Below, piece after piece: positions 34,815-42,498 of a stretch of DNA of 42,791 bases. The position numbers and the translations under genes were made by a program. Numbering within the stretch: the first letter of the stretch is position 1; each line of letters starts with the position of its first letter. The stretch comes from Planctomycetota bacterium (GTDB lineage Bacteria > Planctomycetota > Planctomycetia > Pirellulales > Pirellulaceae), in contig QWPJ01000202.1 in the NCBI GenBank assembly GCA_003671195.1, positions 1 through 42,791 of the forward strand. The letters run 5' to 3'. Under the pieces are notes generated by a model. The model was given only the letters and a program-made list of their open reading frames with translations. It ran no database searches and was not told the origin of the DNA.

Positions 34815-35918
34815 ATGCAATTTCCAATGAGCGCTTTGTTTTTGGTTCTGTGGGGGGCCTTATTGGCAACCTCAGCGAGCAAGTCGTTTTCGCAGGATCT
34901 TGCAACGGCGGCTGTTGGGGTGCATGAGAATCTCGAGACGGTCACGAGTCTCGAGGATTGGCGGATTCGACGCGCTTCGATTCGAAGGAACCTCGAGGTG
35001 GTGATGGGTCCCTTGCCGGATCGAAGCCGATTGGTGCCTGTGGAGTTTCAGGTGCTCGACGAGGTTGCATTGGGTCAGGGGTTGGTCCGTCGCAAGATCG
35101 AATACACGACCGAGGGTGGCCAAGAAGGAGGAAGGGACGTCCGCGTGCGGGCTTATCTTTTTGAGCACACCCTGACGAGTTCAGAAGCCCGACCTGCGAT
35201 TTTGTGTTTGCACCAGACCGTCGGCGTCGGCAAAGAGGAGCCTAGCGGTATGGGAGGCAGCGTAAATCTGCACTATGCGCTGGAACTGGCTCAGCGGGGG
35301 TATGTCACGCTAGCTCCGGATTACCCGTCGTTTGGGGAATACGAATATGATTTTCGATCGAATCCTAGGTGGGCAAGCGGCAGTATGAAGGCCATCTGGG
35401 ACAATATGCGAGCGGTCGATCTGCTGGAGCGATTGCCTGGAGTCGATGCGGCAAGGATAGGTTGCATCGGGCATTCCTTGGGGGGCCACAATACGATCTT
35501 TACGAGTTTCTTCGATGAGCGAATATTAGCAGCGGTTTCCAGTTGCGGTTTCACCCGTTTTGGAAAGTACTACGGGGGGAAACTCCGGGGTTGGACTAGC
35601 GACCGGTACATGCCTCGGATTGCCTGCATGTACTCGAACGATCCGAGATTGGTGCCGTTTGACTTCCCGGAGTTGATCGCTGGGATAGCCCCGAGAGCGT
35701 TTTTCACCAGTTCGCCGATCGGCGACGCTAACTTTGAGGTCAGTGGGGTGCGGGAAGCGATCCAGGAGTCGTCGAGGGTTTACCGACTTTACGGGGTTCC
35801 GGAGCGTCTCGGTGCGATCTATCCGGAGAGTGCCCACGATTTTCCGCTTGCGGCGCGCCAGGAGGCTTATCGATTTCTCGACCAGATGCTCAGTCTTCGA
35901 CCGTCGCTTCAGAACTGA
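34815..35918 (+). CDS. Secreted alpha/beta hydrolase (dienelactone-hydrolase/acetylxylan-esterase-like)
   Basis: A 367-residue product. ATG at 34815 gives a signal peptide (MSALFLVLWGALLATSAS, cleaved near SFSQD) and follows the ceramidase stop by 5 bp, so the two are translationally linked. The alpha/beta core shows AILCLHQTVGVGKEE (oxyanion-type strand), LAPDYPSFGEYEY, the nucleophile elbow IGHSLGGHN with catalytic Ser, and SAHDFPLAAR with the catalytic His near the end. Such planctomycete enzymes are usually annotated as alpha/beta hydrolases acting on esters of polysaccharides; the substrate is unproven. Its 3' end overlaps the convergent hypothetical gene by 29 bp. Confidence 0.88.
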   Translation: MQFPMSALFLVLWGALLATSASKSFSQDLATAAVGVHENLETVTSLEDWRIRRASIRRNLEVVMGPLPDRSRLVPVEFQVLDEVALGQGLVRRKIEYTTEGGQEGGRDVRVRAYLFEHTLTSSEARPAILCLHQTVGVGKEEPSGMGGSVNLHYALELAQRGYVTLAPDYPSFGEYEYDFRSNPRWASGSMKAIWDNMRAVDLLERLPGVDAARIGCIGHSLGGHNTIFTSFFDERILAAVSSCGFTRFGKYYGGKLRGWTSDRYMPRIACMYSNDPRLVPFDFPELIAGIAPRAFFTSSPIGDANFEVSGVREAIQESSRVYRLYGVPERLGAIYPESAHDFPLAARQEAYRFLDQMLSLRPSLQN

Positions 35919-36210
35919 CTTCGCCGGGTTTGAGTCGTCGTCGGCGACGCACTTTGGCGTTGGCCCATTCTTTGGTCATGACTTCGAAGACATCGTGGGA
36001 TTCGTAGCGTGCGATATTTTTGCCTTCGGGGATCGGGCCGATGAGTCCTTTGAAGATCGGCATTCCGCGTAGGTCCAGGTCGGTGCTGCTGTCATCGACT
36101 CCGGCTTGGGAGTGCGTCCGAAAGATCATTTCGGCGGAGTGGAAATCCCGGATCTTGAGCGAACCGTCTGCGGCGCGAGTCACTACGCGAAAGATTTCCT
36201 TTTTGGCCAT
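35890..36210 (-). CDS. Conserved-looking hypothetical protein
   Basis: A 106-residue product starting MAKKEIFRVVTRAADGSLKIRDFHS, with a central region GMPIFKGLIGPIPEGKNIARYESHDVFEVMTKEW and a basic stretch KVRRRRRLKPGE before an acidic tail. I recognise no named domain. The absence of a signal sequence and the RRRRR cluster fit a cytoplasmic nucleic-acid- or ribosome-associated protein, which is only inference. Its last 29 bp overlap the alpha/beta hydrolase gene tail to tail. Confidence 0.65.
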   Translation of the reverse strand: MAKKEIFRVVTRAADGSLKIRDFHSAEMIFRTHSQAGVDDSSTDLDLRGMPIFKGLIGPIPEGKNIARYESHDVFEVMTKEWANAKVRRRRRLKPGEVSSEATVED

Positions 36211-36433
36211 CGATGCTTCGACTATCTTTTGCAGGGGGAAACGGGTTGCTCAAAGATCGACCGAGGGATTTGCCCGTGTCGTAGAGGAAGTATCGGATAG
36301 ATCCGTCAGAGCCTTGCGTTTTCGGGCTTTGGACCGACCGTTCGGATCGATCGGAATAACCCCTACAGAGAGGTAACCGGCAAATCAGGCGTTGCAAACA
36401 GAGCGATTGAGGCTTCTTGCCTGATCGGACGCA

Positions 36434-36565
36434 TCACGCCGCTGGAACTAACATGGCTATCGGTCGTTGCAATTCGGACAATTCAACGACTACCCTTTCG
36501 CAAGCTACATGCCGTACCAGCTCTGGCCAATCGATTTTTTCAGTTGAGATCTCGTGCCTTTCCAT
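36434..36565 (-). CDS. Possible Phd/YefM-like antitoxin peptide (in frame at the toxin gene end)
   Basis: The last 43 codons of the preceding frame, from ATG at 36565, read MERHEISTEKIDWPELV..VVVELSELQRPIAMLVPAA. The ending with a variable stretch and then P-[IV]-A-x-LVP is typical of Phd/YefM-type antitoxins. The peptide is short and no partner toxin frame (PIN or RelE-like) is visible in the 220 bp downstream, so it may be an orphan, a remnant, or coincidence within the toxin pseudogene. No clear ribosome binding site is seen. Confidence 0.3.
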   Translation of the reverse strand: MERHEISTEKIDWPELVRHVACERVVVELSELQRPIAMLVPAA

Positions 36566-36983
36566 GCTCGCCCATCTGCTGCCATTATAGTCATGTTCCA
36601 AGGAATTGTCTCGGAGCGACTGGCGAAGAGCCAAATCGGCGCCATCACCCGGTGCGACGTCAGGTCCCCGATGAGCGGTTTCCCAGTGGGCGGCCAATGA
36701 TCGACATCGCAACTGAGATTCTTCAGTCCCTACAAGCTCGAAATGGCAAGCGTATCGGAATGGAGGAAATCTCTGTGATCCATCCGTTACCTGGGATATT
36801 CGTACCAATGCCGCTGGGTACTCGGTCGTCGTCGATGCTACGGGAACGGAAGTTTTGCTCGCCTTTGGGGAGGATCCGCAGACAAGTAGGGCGGTTGCGG
36901 AGTTTGTGGTTCGCTCGTTGTAAAGATACTCCCGCCTGTAACTTCCCGTCTGCGTCAGAAGAGTTTGAAAACTCGATTCAAAT

Positions 36984-37243
36984 TGGCAGACGTGCTCGCC
37001 GTGGACTTCGATATTGTAGACCGGCTGCGAGACTCGCGAAAGGGATACGCTCAGAACCAGGCCAGAGGCTTGAGGCGGGAGGCTAGAGTGAAAACCCAAT
37101 CCGAGAGATTCAGTATCGCAGCATAGCCCCTCGCCTTGGGCAAGCTCAGCCAGCGGCACCCATTCTTGGCGATCGACTGACCACACAGGGTGGATGGTCG
37201 TCCCGGTGATGGTTTCGACAGTGCCGTCGGCACCCAGCACATC
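36984..37243. repeat. 260-bp Hint-coding direct repeat, copy 1
   Basis: Matches 42134-42393 without gaps, about 15 mismatches in 260 (94%). It covers the C-terminal half of the Hint domain. Beyond both ends the two loci are unrelated, so only this block was duplicated or kept. Confidence 0.9.
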
Positions 37244-38728
37244 CACGCTAGCCACGACATGGACTTCGCGAGTGACAAACCGTGCGGTGACTACCGAACC
37301 TTCGCCGTCGGCAATTGGCGGGCAATCGTCGATCGACGTGACCATGGCCAAACCGTAGACGTCCAGCTCGGGCAGATTCAACGGCAACAGTCGGCCTGCG
37401 CAGATGCCGTTGGCCAGGATCCACGAGCGGGGTCGAATCAGTTCGGCATCGACGATGCCGCCATCGCTGCGTTCATCGGTGATCGAAAGCTTGGCCCAGG
37501 TGGCTTGGTCTGGCTCAGGTTGCGGGTCGACCTTGACGCGGTTGGGGTTCTTGGTCGGAACCCGCGCTCCGATCGGCACCGATTCGATGGGGACTTGTAG
37601 CTGCGTTCGCGTTGCGACGGATGCGTAGCGCTCGGGTGCGAGCCATGGTGTCTCTTGGGATGGCTCGTCGAGCCAGCTTGGGTCCGACCCAAGTGAATCC
37701 GTTGAGGTTGATTGTCCTGGGAGACGCGATACGGTGACGAGCGTGCCTTCGATGAAACAGCCACCGTGGACGACTTTCGTGACGAAGTTTGCGCATCGGC
37801 CTGCGTCGTCGAACTTGTTGGCGAGGTTATAAATCGCCGTACCCTTTGCTGCGAAACCGGTTGGGTTTGCGAGCGCAGAACCGATGGTGCCTGCGATCTC
37901 AGTCCCGACATACACGGGACTTTCGTAGTCAACGTAGTCACCAAATGGATTGATGTTTTGCCGAATAAAGCTACTCACACACCGGTAAAGCCATCTGCAA
38001 AACCTGAAATCCCATTCATCGATTGATCGAACGCATCCCCTTTTTGACCAGCAAACCACTCAGTCCAGGTCCGTCCACTGGTGTTGGGACTCGGAGCGAC
38101 GAATCCGTCGGGGAGCTTGTATAGATGTGCATCCAGATGCAGATATCTGTCTGCCGGTAGTGGAATGCCGTCCAGGTCGGCTTCGTAGAGATTGCGTGGG
38201 TCCCAGTTCGCTTCATACGTCGTGATCCACTCGTCACGAGGTGTCGGGTCACCTCCCGGAGCCATGCCTCCGGACTCACGAAGTCCAGCGGTGTAGTTGG
38301 TAAGGTTATCCCGGCCTTTTCTCTCGCCGGTTCCCAGATCAAAGATGCTTTGGATGTACTCGCGGCTGACATCCTCGGGCCGTGGGCCGAGAGCCATTTT
38401 TCGTACGGTCAGAAAGCTCCACGAGTCTTCGTTGGTCATTTTCACGGTATCGAAAGTAAGTCCGCCGCTGACCGATTGCGAGTCGAGAAAGAGCGTCGTG
38501 AGAGTCACTTCGCTTTTGTAGCTCTCAGACTCGAAGTTTAGAAACGCTCCTTCGCGTGTGGCTTCTCCAGATTGCAGCGTGTGATCTTCGATGCCGGTGT
38601 CCGTGCAAATCCTGTGCTCACCGTGTTAACGTCGGTTGACTGTTTGAAAAACGGGGCGATTCGGCGCATATCGTGTACAATTGCACGATGCGATTAGAGA
38701 GGGATTTCAACAGACGGAGGTAATCGGA

Positions 38729-39760
38729 ATGCTCATCGAGATAGATCCAACGGTGGATTTTGCGTGCAAGTTACTTCTGGGGAATCCAGAGTATCCTGAC
38801 ATTACCATTCACTTTTTGAACGCGATACTCAGGTTGCCATCGCCCATCGTATCGGTCGAGATCGTCAATCCGATCGTTTGGAAAGAGTTCGAAGCTGACA
38901 AACTGTCGATTCTAGATATTTTGGCCATTGACGACGCGGATCGCAGGCTCAACGTCGAAGTGCAGCGCACCAAGCCTACCTGCCTACCGCAACGTCTGAC
39001 GTATTACTCAGCGACTCAGTTGGTCGACCAGATTGGGGAAGGAGACAGCTACCGGAAACTACGCCCTTCGATTGGAATTTGCATCTTAAGCAGTATCCAT
39101 TTTTCCCAATTAGCCGAGTACCACAGCGAATTTCGACTGCGCACACAGAGCGGCTTGGAGCTGACAAATTGCTTGGAAATCCATTTGCTGGAGTTGCCCA
39201 AGTACACTCCAGTAGACGATAATGAACTGATCGCCGATCCGCGTGATCAATGGATGTACTTCTTTCGACGAGCCAGGGGTTCGAGCGTCGAGGAGTTACT
39301 AGATCGGTTGCCTGATCCCGTTTTTCAACGAGCTGTAGGAGTACTAGAGATGATTTCACGAACACCGGACCAACGCCGTCACTACGATGCACGGCTGAAA
39401 TGGGAACTCGACGAGAACACTCGAATCCAAACAGCTTTTGAAGAAGGCGAGCTCAAAGGGCGTGAGGAAGGCAAGATCAGAGGCCGCGAGGAAGGCCGCG
39501 AGGAAGGCCGCGAGGAAGGCCGCGAGGAAGGCCGCGAGGAAGGCCGAGAGGAAGGCCGAGAGGAAGGCCGCGAGGAAGGCCGAGAGGAAGGCCGAGAGGA
39601 AGGCCGAGAGGAAGGAGAACTATTAGGCAAGATACGCATGTTGCAAAATTTGTTGAGTCTCCCTCAGTCGACCGACGATGTGCTGCACTCTAGATCGAGG
39701 ACCGAACTTGAGTCCTTGGTAACCGAGCTGCAAGCACAATTGCGAAAGCGGATGACATAG
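38729..39760 (+). CDS. Rpn-family recombination-promoting nuclease / PD-(D/E)XK transposase-like protein
   Basis: A 343-residue product. ATG at 38729 is preceded by GGAGG with an 8-nt gap, which decides it over an upstream codon. The N-terminus IDPTVDFACKLLLGNPEYPDITIHFLNAIL is the Rpn/PDDEXK-type start. The nuclease core shows LSILDILAIDDADRRLNVEVQRT, i.e. the D...ExQ active-site pattern. YYSATQLVDQIGEGDSYRKL and ISRTPDQRRHYDARLKWELDEN fit the family. Residues about 253-296 are eleven consecutive REEG units, forming a charged helix before a C-terminal LQNLL..LESLVTELQAQ segment. Rpn proteins have DNA endonuclease activity and promote RecA-independent recombination in E. coli. It lies divergent to the frameshifted toxin gene. 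Confidence 0.9.
   Translation: MLIEIDPTVDFACKLLLGNPEYPDITIHFLNAILRLPSPIVSVEIVNPIVWKEFEADKLSILDILAIDDADRRLNVEVQRTKPTCLPQRLTYYSATQLVDQIGEGDSYRKLRPSIGICILSSIHFSQLAEYHSEFRLRTQSGLELTNCLEIHLLELPKYTPVDDNELIADPRDQWMYFFRRARGSSVEELLDRLPDPVFQRAVGVLEMISRTPDQRRHYDARLKWELDENTRIQTAFEEGELKGREEGKIRGREEGREEGREEGREEGREEGREEGREEGREEGREEGREEGREEGELLGKIRMLQNLLSLPQSTDDVLHSRSRTELESLVTELQAQLRKRMT
39485..39616. repeat. 12-bp tandem repeat encoding REEG, 11 units
   Basis: Eleven in-frame 12-bp units, identical apart from the third base of the Arg codon (CGC five times, CGA twice, CGC once, CGA three times) and the last base block. An isolated GREEG copy precedes them. The unit is a multiple of three, so expansion or loss keeps the frame. 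Confidence 0.93.
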
Positions 39761-39811
39761 TTTCCAAGGGAACCCAGTCTACATGGCGACCTTCTGCGAC
39801 ATTGCCTACAC

Positions 39812-39937
39812 CTAGGATGCCATCAAAAACAAGACCTCCTGGTCGATCAAGGGGGCGGCATAGCCAGGTTTTTCATCCCACTGCCATAGGCCATTTTCGC
39901 TAAAAATTCGACAGGCGACAAAATCGCAAATATCCAT
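39812..39937 (-). CDS. Possible 41-residue peptide or gene remnant
   Basis: An open frame from ATG 39937 with a protein-like composition: MDICDFVACRIFSENGLWQW then DEKPGYAAPLIDQEVLFLMAS. No ribosome binding site is visible and I know no homologue. It may be a remnant of a larger gene. Confidence 0.2.
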   Translation of the reverse strand: MDICDFVACRIFSENGLWQWDEKPGYAAPLIDQEVLFLMAS

Positions 39938-40107
39938 GTTTTTACTGGGGTGAAATGCCCCGGGACTCGTTTGGGGGTGAGTCCCGCGATTTAGAGCCTT
40001 TTAGCCAAAACAGAGCCTTTTGGGCGCGTCATGGTCATCGAGCGCGTCCCGCGGTTTGGCTGCGCGGAAAGTCTGCTAACTCGCGATCCCTTTGATTTTA
40101 TTGGGTA

Positions 40108-40144
40108 GAAACGAAAAGACCCGCTGGGGTTAGCCAGCGGGTCT
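40108..40144 (-). terminator. Intrinsic terminator (minus strand)
   Basis: An 11-bp perfect stem AGACCCGCTGG (minus strand 40144-40134) with CCAGCGGGTCT (40127-40117) and a 6-nt loop, followed on the minus strand by TTTTCGTTTC. It lies 300 bp beyond the end of the immunity pseudogene and would end the toxin-immunity transcript. Confidence 0.8.
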
Positions 40145-40755
40145 GATTGCCATTGGTCACCTTGCGGTGGCCGCGTTGATGGAGGCGGTGTCCTAGACTC
40201 GCAACCTTCCTGTGTTTTTGACGGTTGATTAGGAAGTCAATTTGGCGATATGAGACCGTCCTAGACTTTCGGGGTTCACGTGTATCGGAGTGGGCGACTT
40301 GCAGCCCGCCGAGTTCGCTAACGCATTTTTCCAGAATGTCCTGCAGCGTCGGAGGGCTGAACGCCAGAGCGCACTGCAACGAATCCGAACCGAACCGAAC
40401 AGAACCGGTCCGGTCCGGTCCGAGTCACGCCCTCATGGTCTAACTATCAGCGACGATTTTCTCTAAGCGAGAAATATTTGGATTATTCATGGCTGCATCA
40501 ATATCGCAAGCTTGAAAAGGGGGGAAACTCACGTTTGGCCATGTCACTTGGCGGATGGCAATAAGTGCTGAATCATCTTCAACTGAAATTACAACTAAAC
40601 CGTTGTAGTTTGCAACGTATTCAACAATATGATCACGTGCTGAATCCCAAGAAGATCCTATAGATGACTGTACAGACTCAAAGTGCGACTTGTCCGCAGG
40701 AAAATATACACCTACGCCACATTTTCTTCACAAGTCCCATCCGACGATCGACTTA

Positions 40756-41677
40756 GAGCCTATCCGAAAACCCCCGCGCGTTTAAATGTGATGTAAGCGC
40801 ACGCAAGGTGTAAGCCTGCGATATTGTTGCTCAGTTTTTTGTCCCAACGCACCAGAATTGCTCGGAATCGATTCATCCAACTATGAGTCCGCTCCACCAC
40901 CCATCGTCGAGCACGTTGTCGGCTGTTGCGTTTGGATTTTTTCTCTTCGCCGCGAGTTCGTACATGGGGAATGTAATCGAAAACATTTTCGACCATGTTC
41001 TTCACTGCCGCTGAGTCATACCCCTTATCCATGCACAAGTGCTCCTTCACGCCGCAATGGATACCTCGAGATCGCATCAGAGCGTCCCTGAGAGTCGTTC
41101 GAAGCAAGCGAATGTCATGCACGTTGGCGCCTCCTACGGCTAAACCAGTTGGGATTCCTGCGGCCTCTGTGAGCAACGATCGCTTTGTCCCCGATTTCGC
41201 ACGATCCGTTGGGTTTTTTCCGGTGGATTCGCCACCAAGAGGTGCTTTGGTCATCGCGCCGTCGACGCTCTGCCAACGCCAATCCAGACCCACCAAATCG
41301 TCGTATAACTCAAGGGCGATTTGCCAAAGCCTTGCGAAGACGCCCAGTTGCACCCATTCCTGGAAATAGGCGTGTGCCGTACTGCCTGGAGCAAGACACT
41401 TGGGAATCGCTTTCCATTGGCACCCCGTACGTAGCCGGTAGAAAATTGCGTCCGCGACGGATCGTAAATCTCTTCGAGGTCATCCTCCCTGCAGACAGGT
41501 TTCGTAATCGGGAAGAACCGAACAGATTTTTTTCCACATCGCATCTGGCATTCGGTACGCATCGAAGCTACTCTGTGATCCCATGGTGAGCCCTCCTTGG
41601 CTGGTGAAAGTGTGCTAACTCTCATATCCAAGGTTGGCTCGCTTTTTTCAATACCAATTAGGTTTTCGGATAGGCTC
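40756..41677 (-). mobile_element. IS5-family (IS427-group-like) insertion sequence, 922 bp
   Basis: Perfect 17-bp terminal inverted repeats, GAGCCTATCCGAAAACC at 40756 and its complement ending at 41677. The flanking TTA duplication (40753-40755 and 41678-41680) fits the TNA target preference of the IS427 group. The single transposase frame on the minus strand ends inside the left inverted repeat (TAG at 40762-40760). It splits the putative immunity gene. Confidence 0.93.
40760..41584 (-). pseudogene. IS5-family DDE transposase with an internal stop codon
   Basis: From ATG 41584 the frame reads MGSQSSFDAYRMPDAMWKKI..QGG, then TGA at codon 35 (41482-41480), then continues in the same frame as PRRDLRSVADAIFYRLRTGCQWKAIP to 40760, total 274 codons. 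Relatives have GGRPR at that point, so CGA or similar Arg has become TGA. The DDE core after the stop is intact: SVDGAMTKAPLGG, LCMDKGYDS, RRWVVERTHSWMNRF. In this group transposases are sometimes made by frameshifting between two frames, but here both parts share one frame, so a point mutation is the simpler reading. Confidence 0.85.
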
Positions 41678-41811
41678 TTAATTACATATACCTCCGATTC
41701 CAACTCTAGTACTGAGCAGATTACCCGATCATACCATTCGTCAATGATCTCATTTAAACGGACGGGATAGGTTCCGGGTCGTAAAGAATCGAGAAGCATA
41801 CTACTTGCCTA

Positions 41812-42401
41812 TTATTTCGGCCTGAATATCAAATTGAATAGCGACGCAACTTCGTCTGTTACTGGATCGGGAAGATGGACAGTATAGTGTGTTAATTTAC
41901 TGCCTGTCTGTTCGACAACAAAAGCTGCTTCGACTTCATCAAGTGTAGCATATTCATGTAACTTGTCTGACCCGGAAATACGTTCGACTAACTTCGTTGA
42001 AACGCCATGCGGGAACCCGTTTCTAACGGCTCTTGCCGCGTCACTCGCTAATTTGCTAACGGACTCAATTTCCGGTCCAAATCGGACTAAACATGGTTCT
42101 GCATTATGCACCACCAGGCCCAGCTCGCCGACTTGGTAGACGTGCTCGCCGTGGACTTCAATATTGTAGACCGGCTGGGTGACTCGCGAAAGGGAGACGC
42201 TCAGAACCAGGCCGCAGGCTTGAGGCGGGAGGCTAGAGTGAAAACCCAATCCGAGAGATTCAGTATCGCAGCATAGCCCCTCGCCTTGGGCTAACTCAGC
42301 TAGCGGCACCCATTCCTGGCGATCGACTGACCAGACCGGGTGGATGGTCGGCCCGGTGATGGTTTCGACAGTGCCATCGGCACCCAGCACATCGTGAGAG
42401 T
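41812..42401 (-). pseudogene. Hint-domain polymorphic toxin, C-terminal part (5' end cut by IS110)
   Basis: The host-gene sequence begins at the IS110 border and reads VLGADGTVETITGP..HPVWSVDRQEWVPLAEL..VYNIEVHGEHVYQVGELGLVVHN, which is the second half of a Hint domain including its terminal His-Asn. It is followed by a 90-residue C-terminal domain with AARAVRNGFPHGVSTKL, DKLHEYATLDEVEAAF and THYTVHLPDPVTDEVASLFN. I do not recognise this toxin domain; the PHGVS sequence and late HYTVHLP are its conspicuous motifs. The Hint Cys and all N-terminal export and repeat regions are missing, so the protein as it stands cannot be delivered. A putative immunity gene follows after 12 bp. The open frame runs on through the IS110 leader only by chance. 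Confidence 0.75.
42134..42393. repeat. 260-bp Hint-coding direct repeat, copy 2
   Basis: Partner of 36984-37243, same orientation, 5150 bp away, about 94% identical and without gaps. Homologous recombination between the two would delete the Rpn gene, the first toxin's N-terminal region and the immunity remnant. Confidence 0.9.
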
Positions 42402-42498
42402 ATCCATGTAAGTCGTGAGTCGGGCAGCCGAACGCCGAGTTCGGTAGGATATTGAGATAAACCCGTTTCAATTCCTTACTGCCTGGAGACTCACGACC
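42402..42498 (+). ncRNA. Structured IS110 leader, candidate bridge RNA region (right copy)
   Basis: Same sequence as the left copy. GTCGTGAGTC (42412-42421) pairs with GACTCACGAC (42488-42497), leaving one base before the transposase ATG. The Shine-Dalgarno-like GGAG (42485-42488) touches the base of this stem, so folding could limit transposase translation. Internal stems are GGCAG/CTGCC and CCGAAC/GTTCGG (about 42428-42444). Role as bridge RNA is inferred from the family. Confidence 0.4.

Larger units (their letters stand above)
36434..38625 (-). pseudogene. Frameshifted Hint-domain polymorphic-toxin-like gene
   Basis: Two frames belong together. One (38625 to a TGA at 37975-37977, no start codon before 38508) ends in NGISGFADGFTGV. 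The other picks up at about 38000 with SSFIRQNINPFGDYVDYE and runs to 36434, so a 1-nt shift joins them. The second part has a Hint (Hedgehog/intein) domain: HGGCFIEGTLV with the nucleophilic Cys (codon at about 37759), HPVWSVDRQEWVPLAELAQGE, and VYNIEVHGEHV. After GEHV the usual block ending in HN is missing, and an unrelated sequence follows, so self-cleavage is doubtful. Hint domains of this kind release C-terminal toxins in Rhs-like or polymorphic toxins. The start and several hundred upstream residues are absent. The Hint part is 94% identical to 42134-42393. Confidence 0.7.
39761..40439. other. Noncoding stretch between Rpn and the broken immunity gene
   Basis: No convincing gene. It includes a short minus-strand frame (39812-39937), an 8-bp hairpin CGGGACTC/GAGTCCCG (39961-39986), the terminator at 40108-40144, and a short 5-mer tandem region near 40384-40422 (CCGAA three times, then GGTCC three times, inverse in character). 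Composition is mixed, with no promoter I can name. Confidence 0.55.
40440..41799 (-). pseudogene. Putative immunity gene, interrupted by an IS and by an internal TGA
   Basis: The frame starts at ATG 41799 (MLLDSLRPGTYPVRLNEI), 12 bp after the stop of the toxin gene, and runs to 41678, where a 922-bp IS has inserted. Removing the IS and one TTA duplicate rejoins the frame as ..VYVIKSIVGWDL, then TGA at 40730-40728, then on in the same frame RKCGVGVYFPADKSHFES to a TAG at 40440. The whole would be about 145 residues. Short genes directly after a Hint-released toxin domain are generally its immunity protein, which is the inference here; the family is not recognised. DNA is AT-richer than the surrounding genes, as for the toxin. 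Confidence 0.65.

Noticed and set aside
40098..40379. 93-codon minus-strand frame between the terminator and the immunity remnant
   Set aside because: It reads through an 11-bp terminator hairpin, has no ribosome binding site and no protein-like conservation that I can see.
41251..41799. 182-codon open frame running from the immunity start into the IS
   Set aside because: It is a chimera: the first 40 codons are the immunity gene, and the rest is IS DNA in a frame that is not the transposase.
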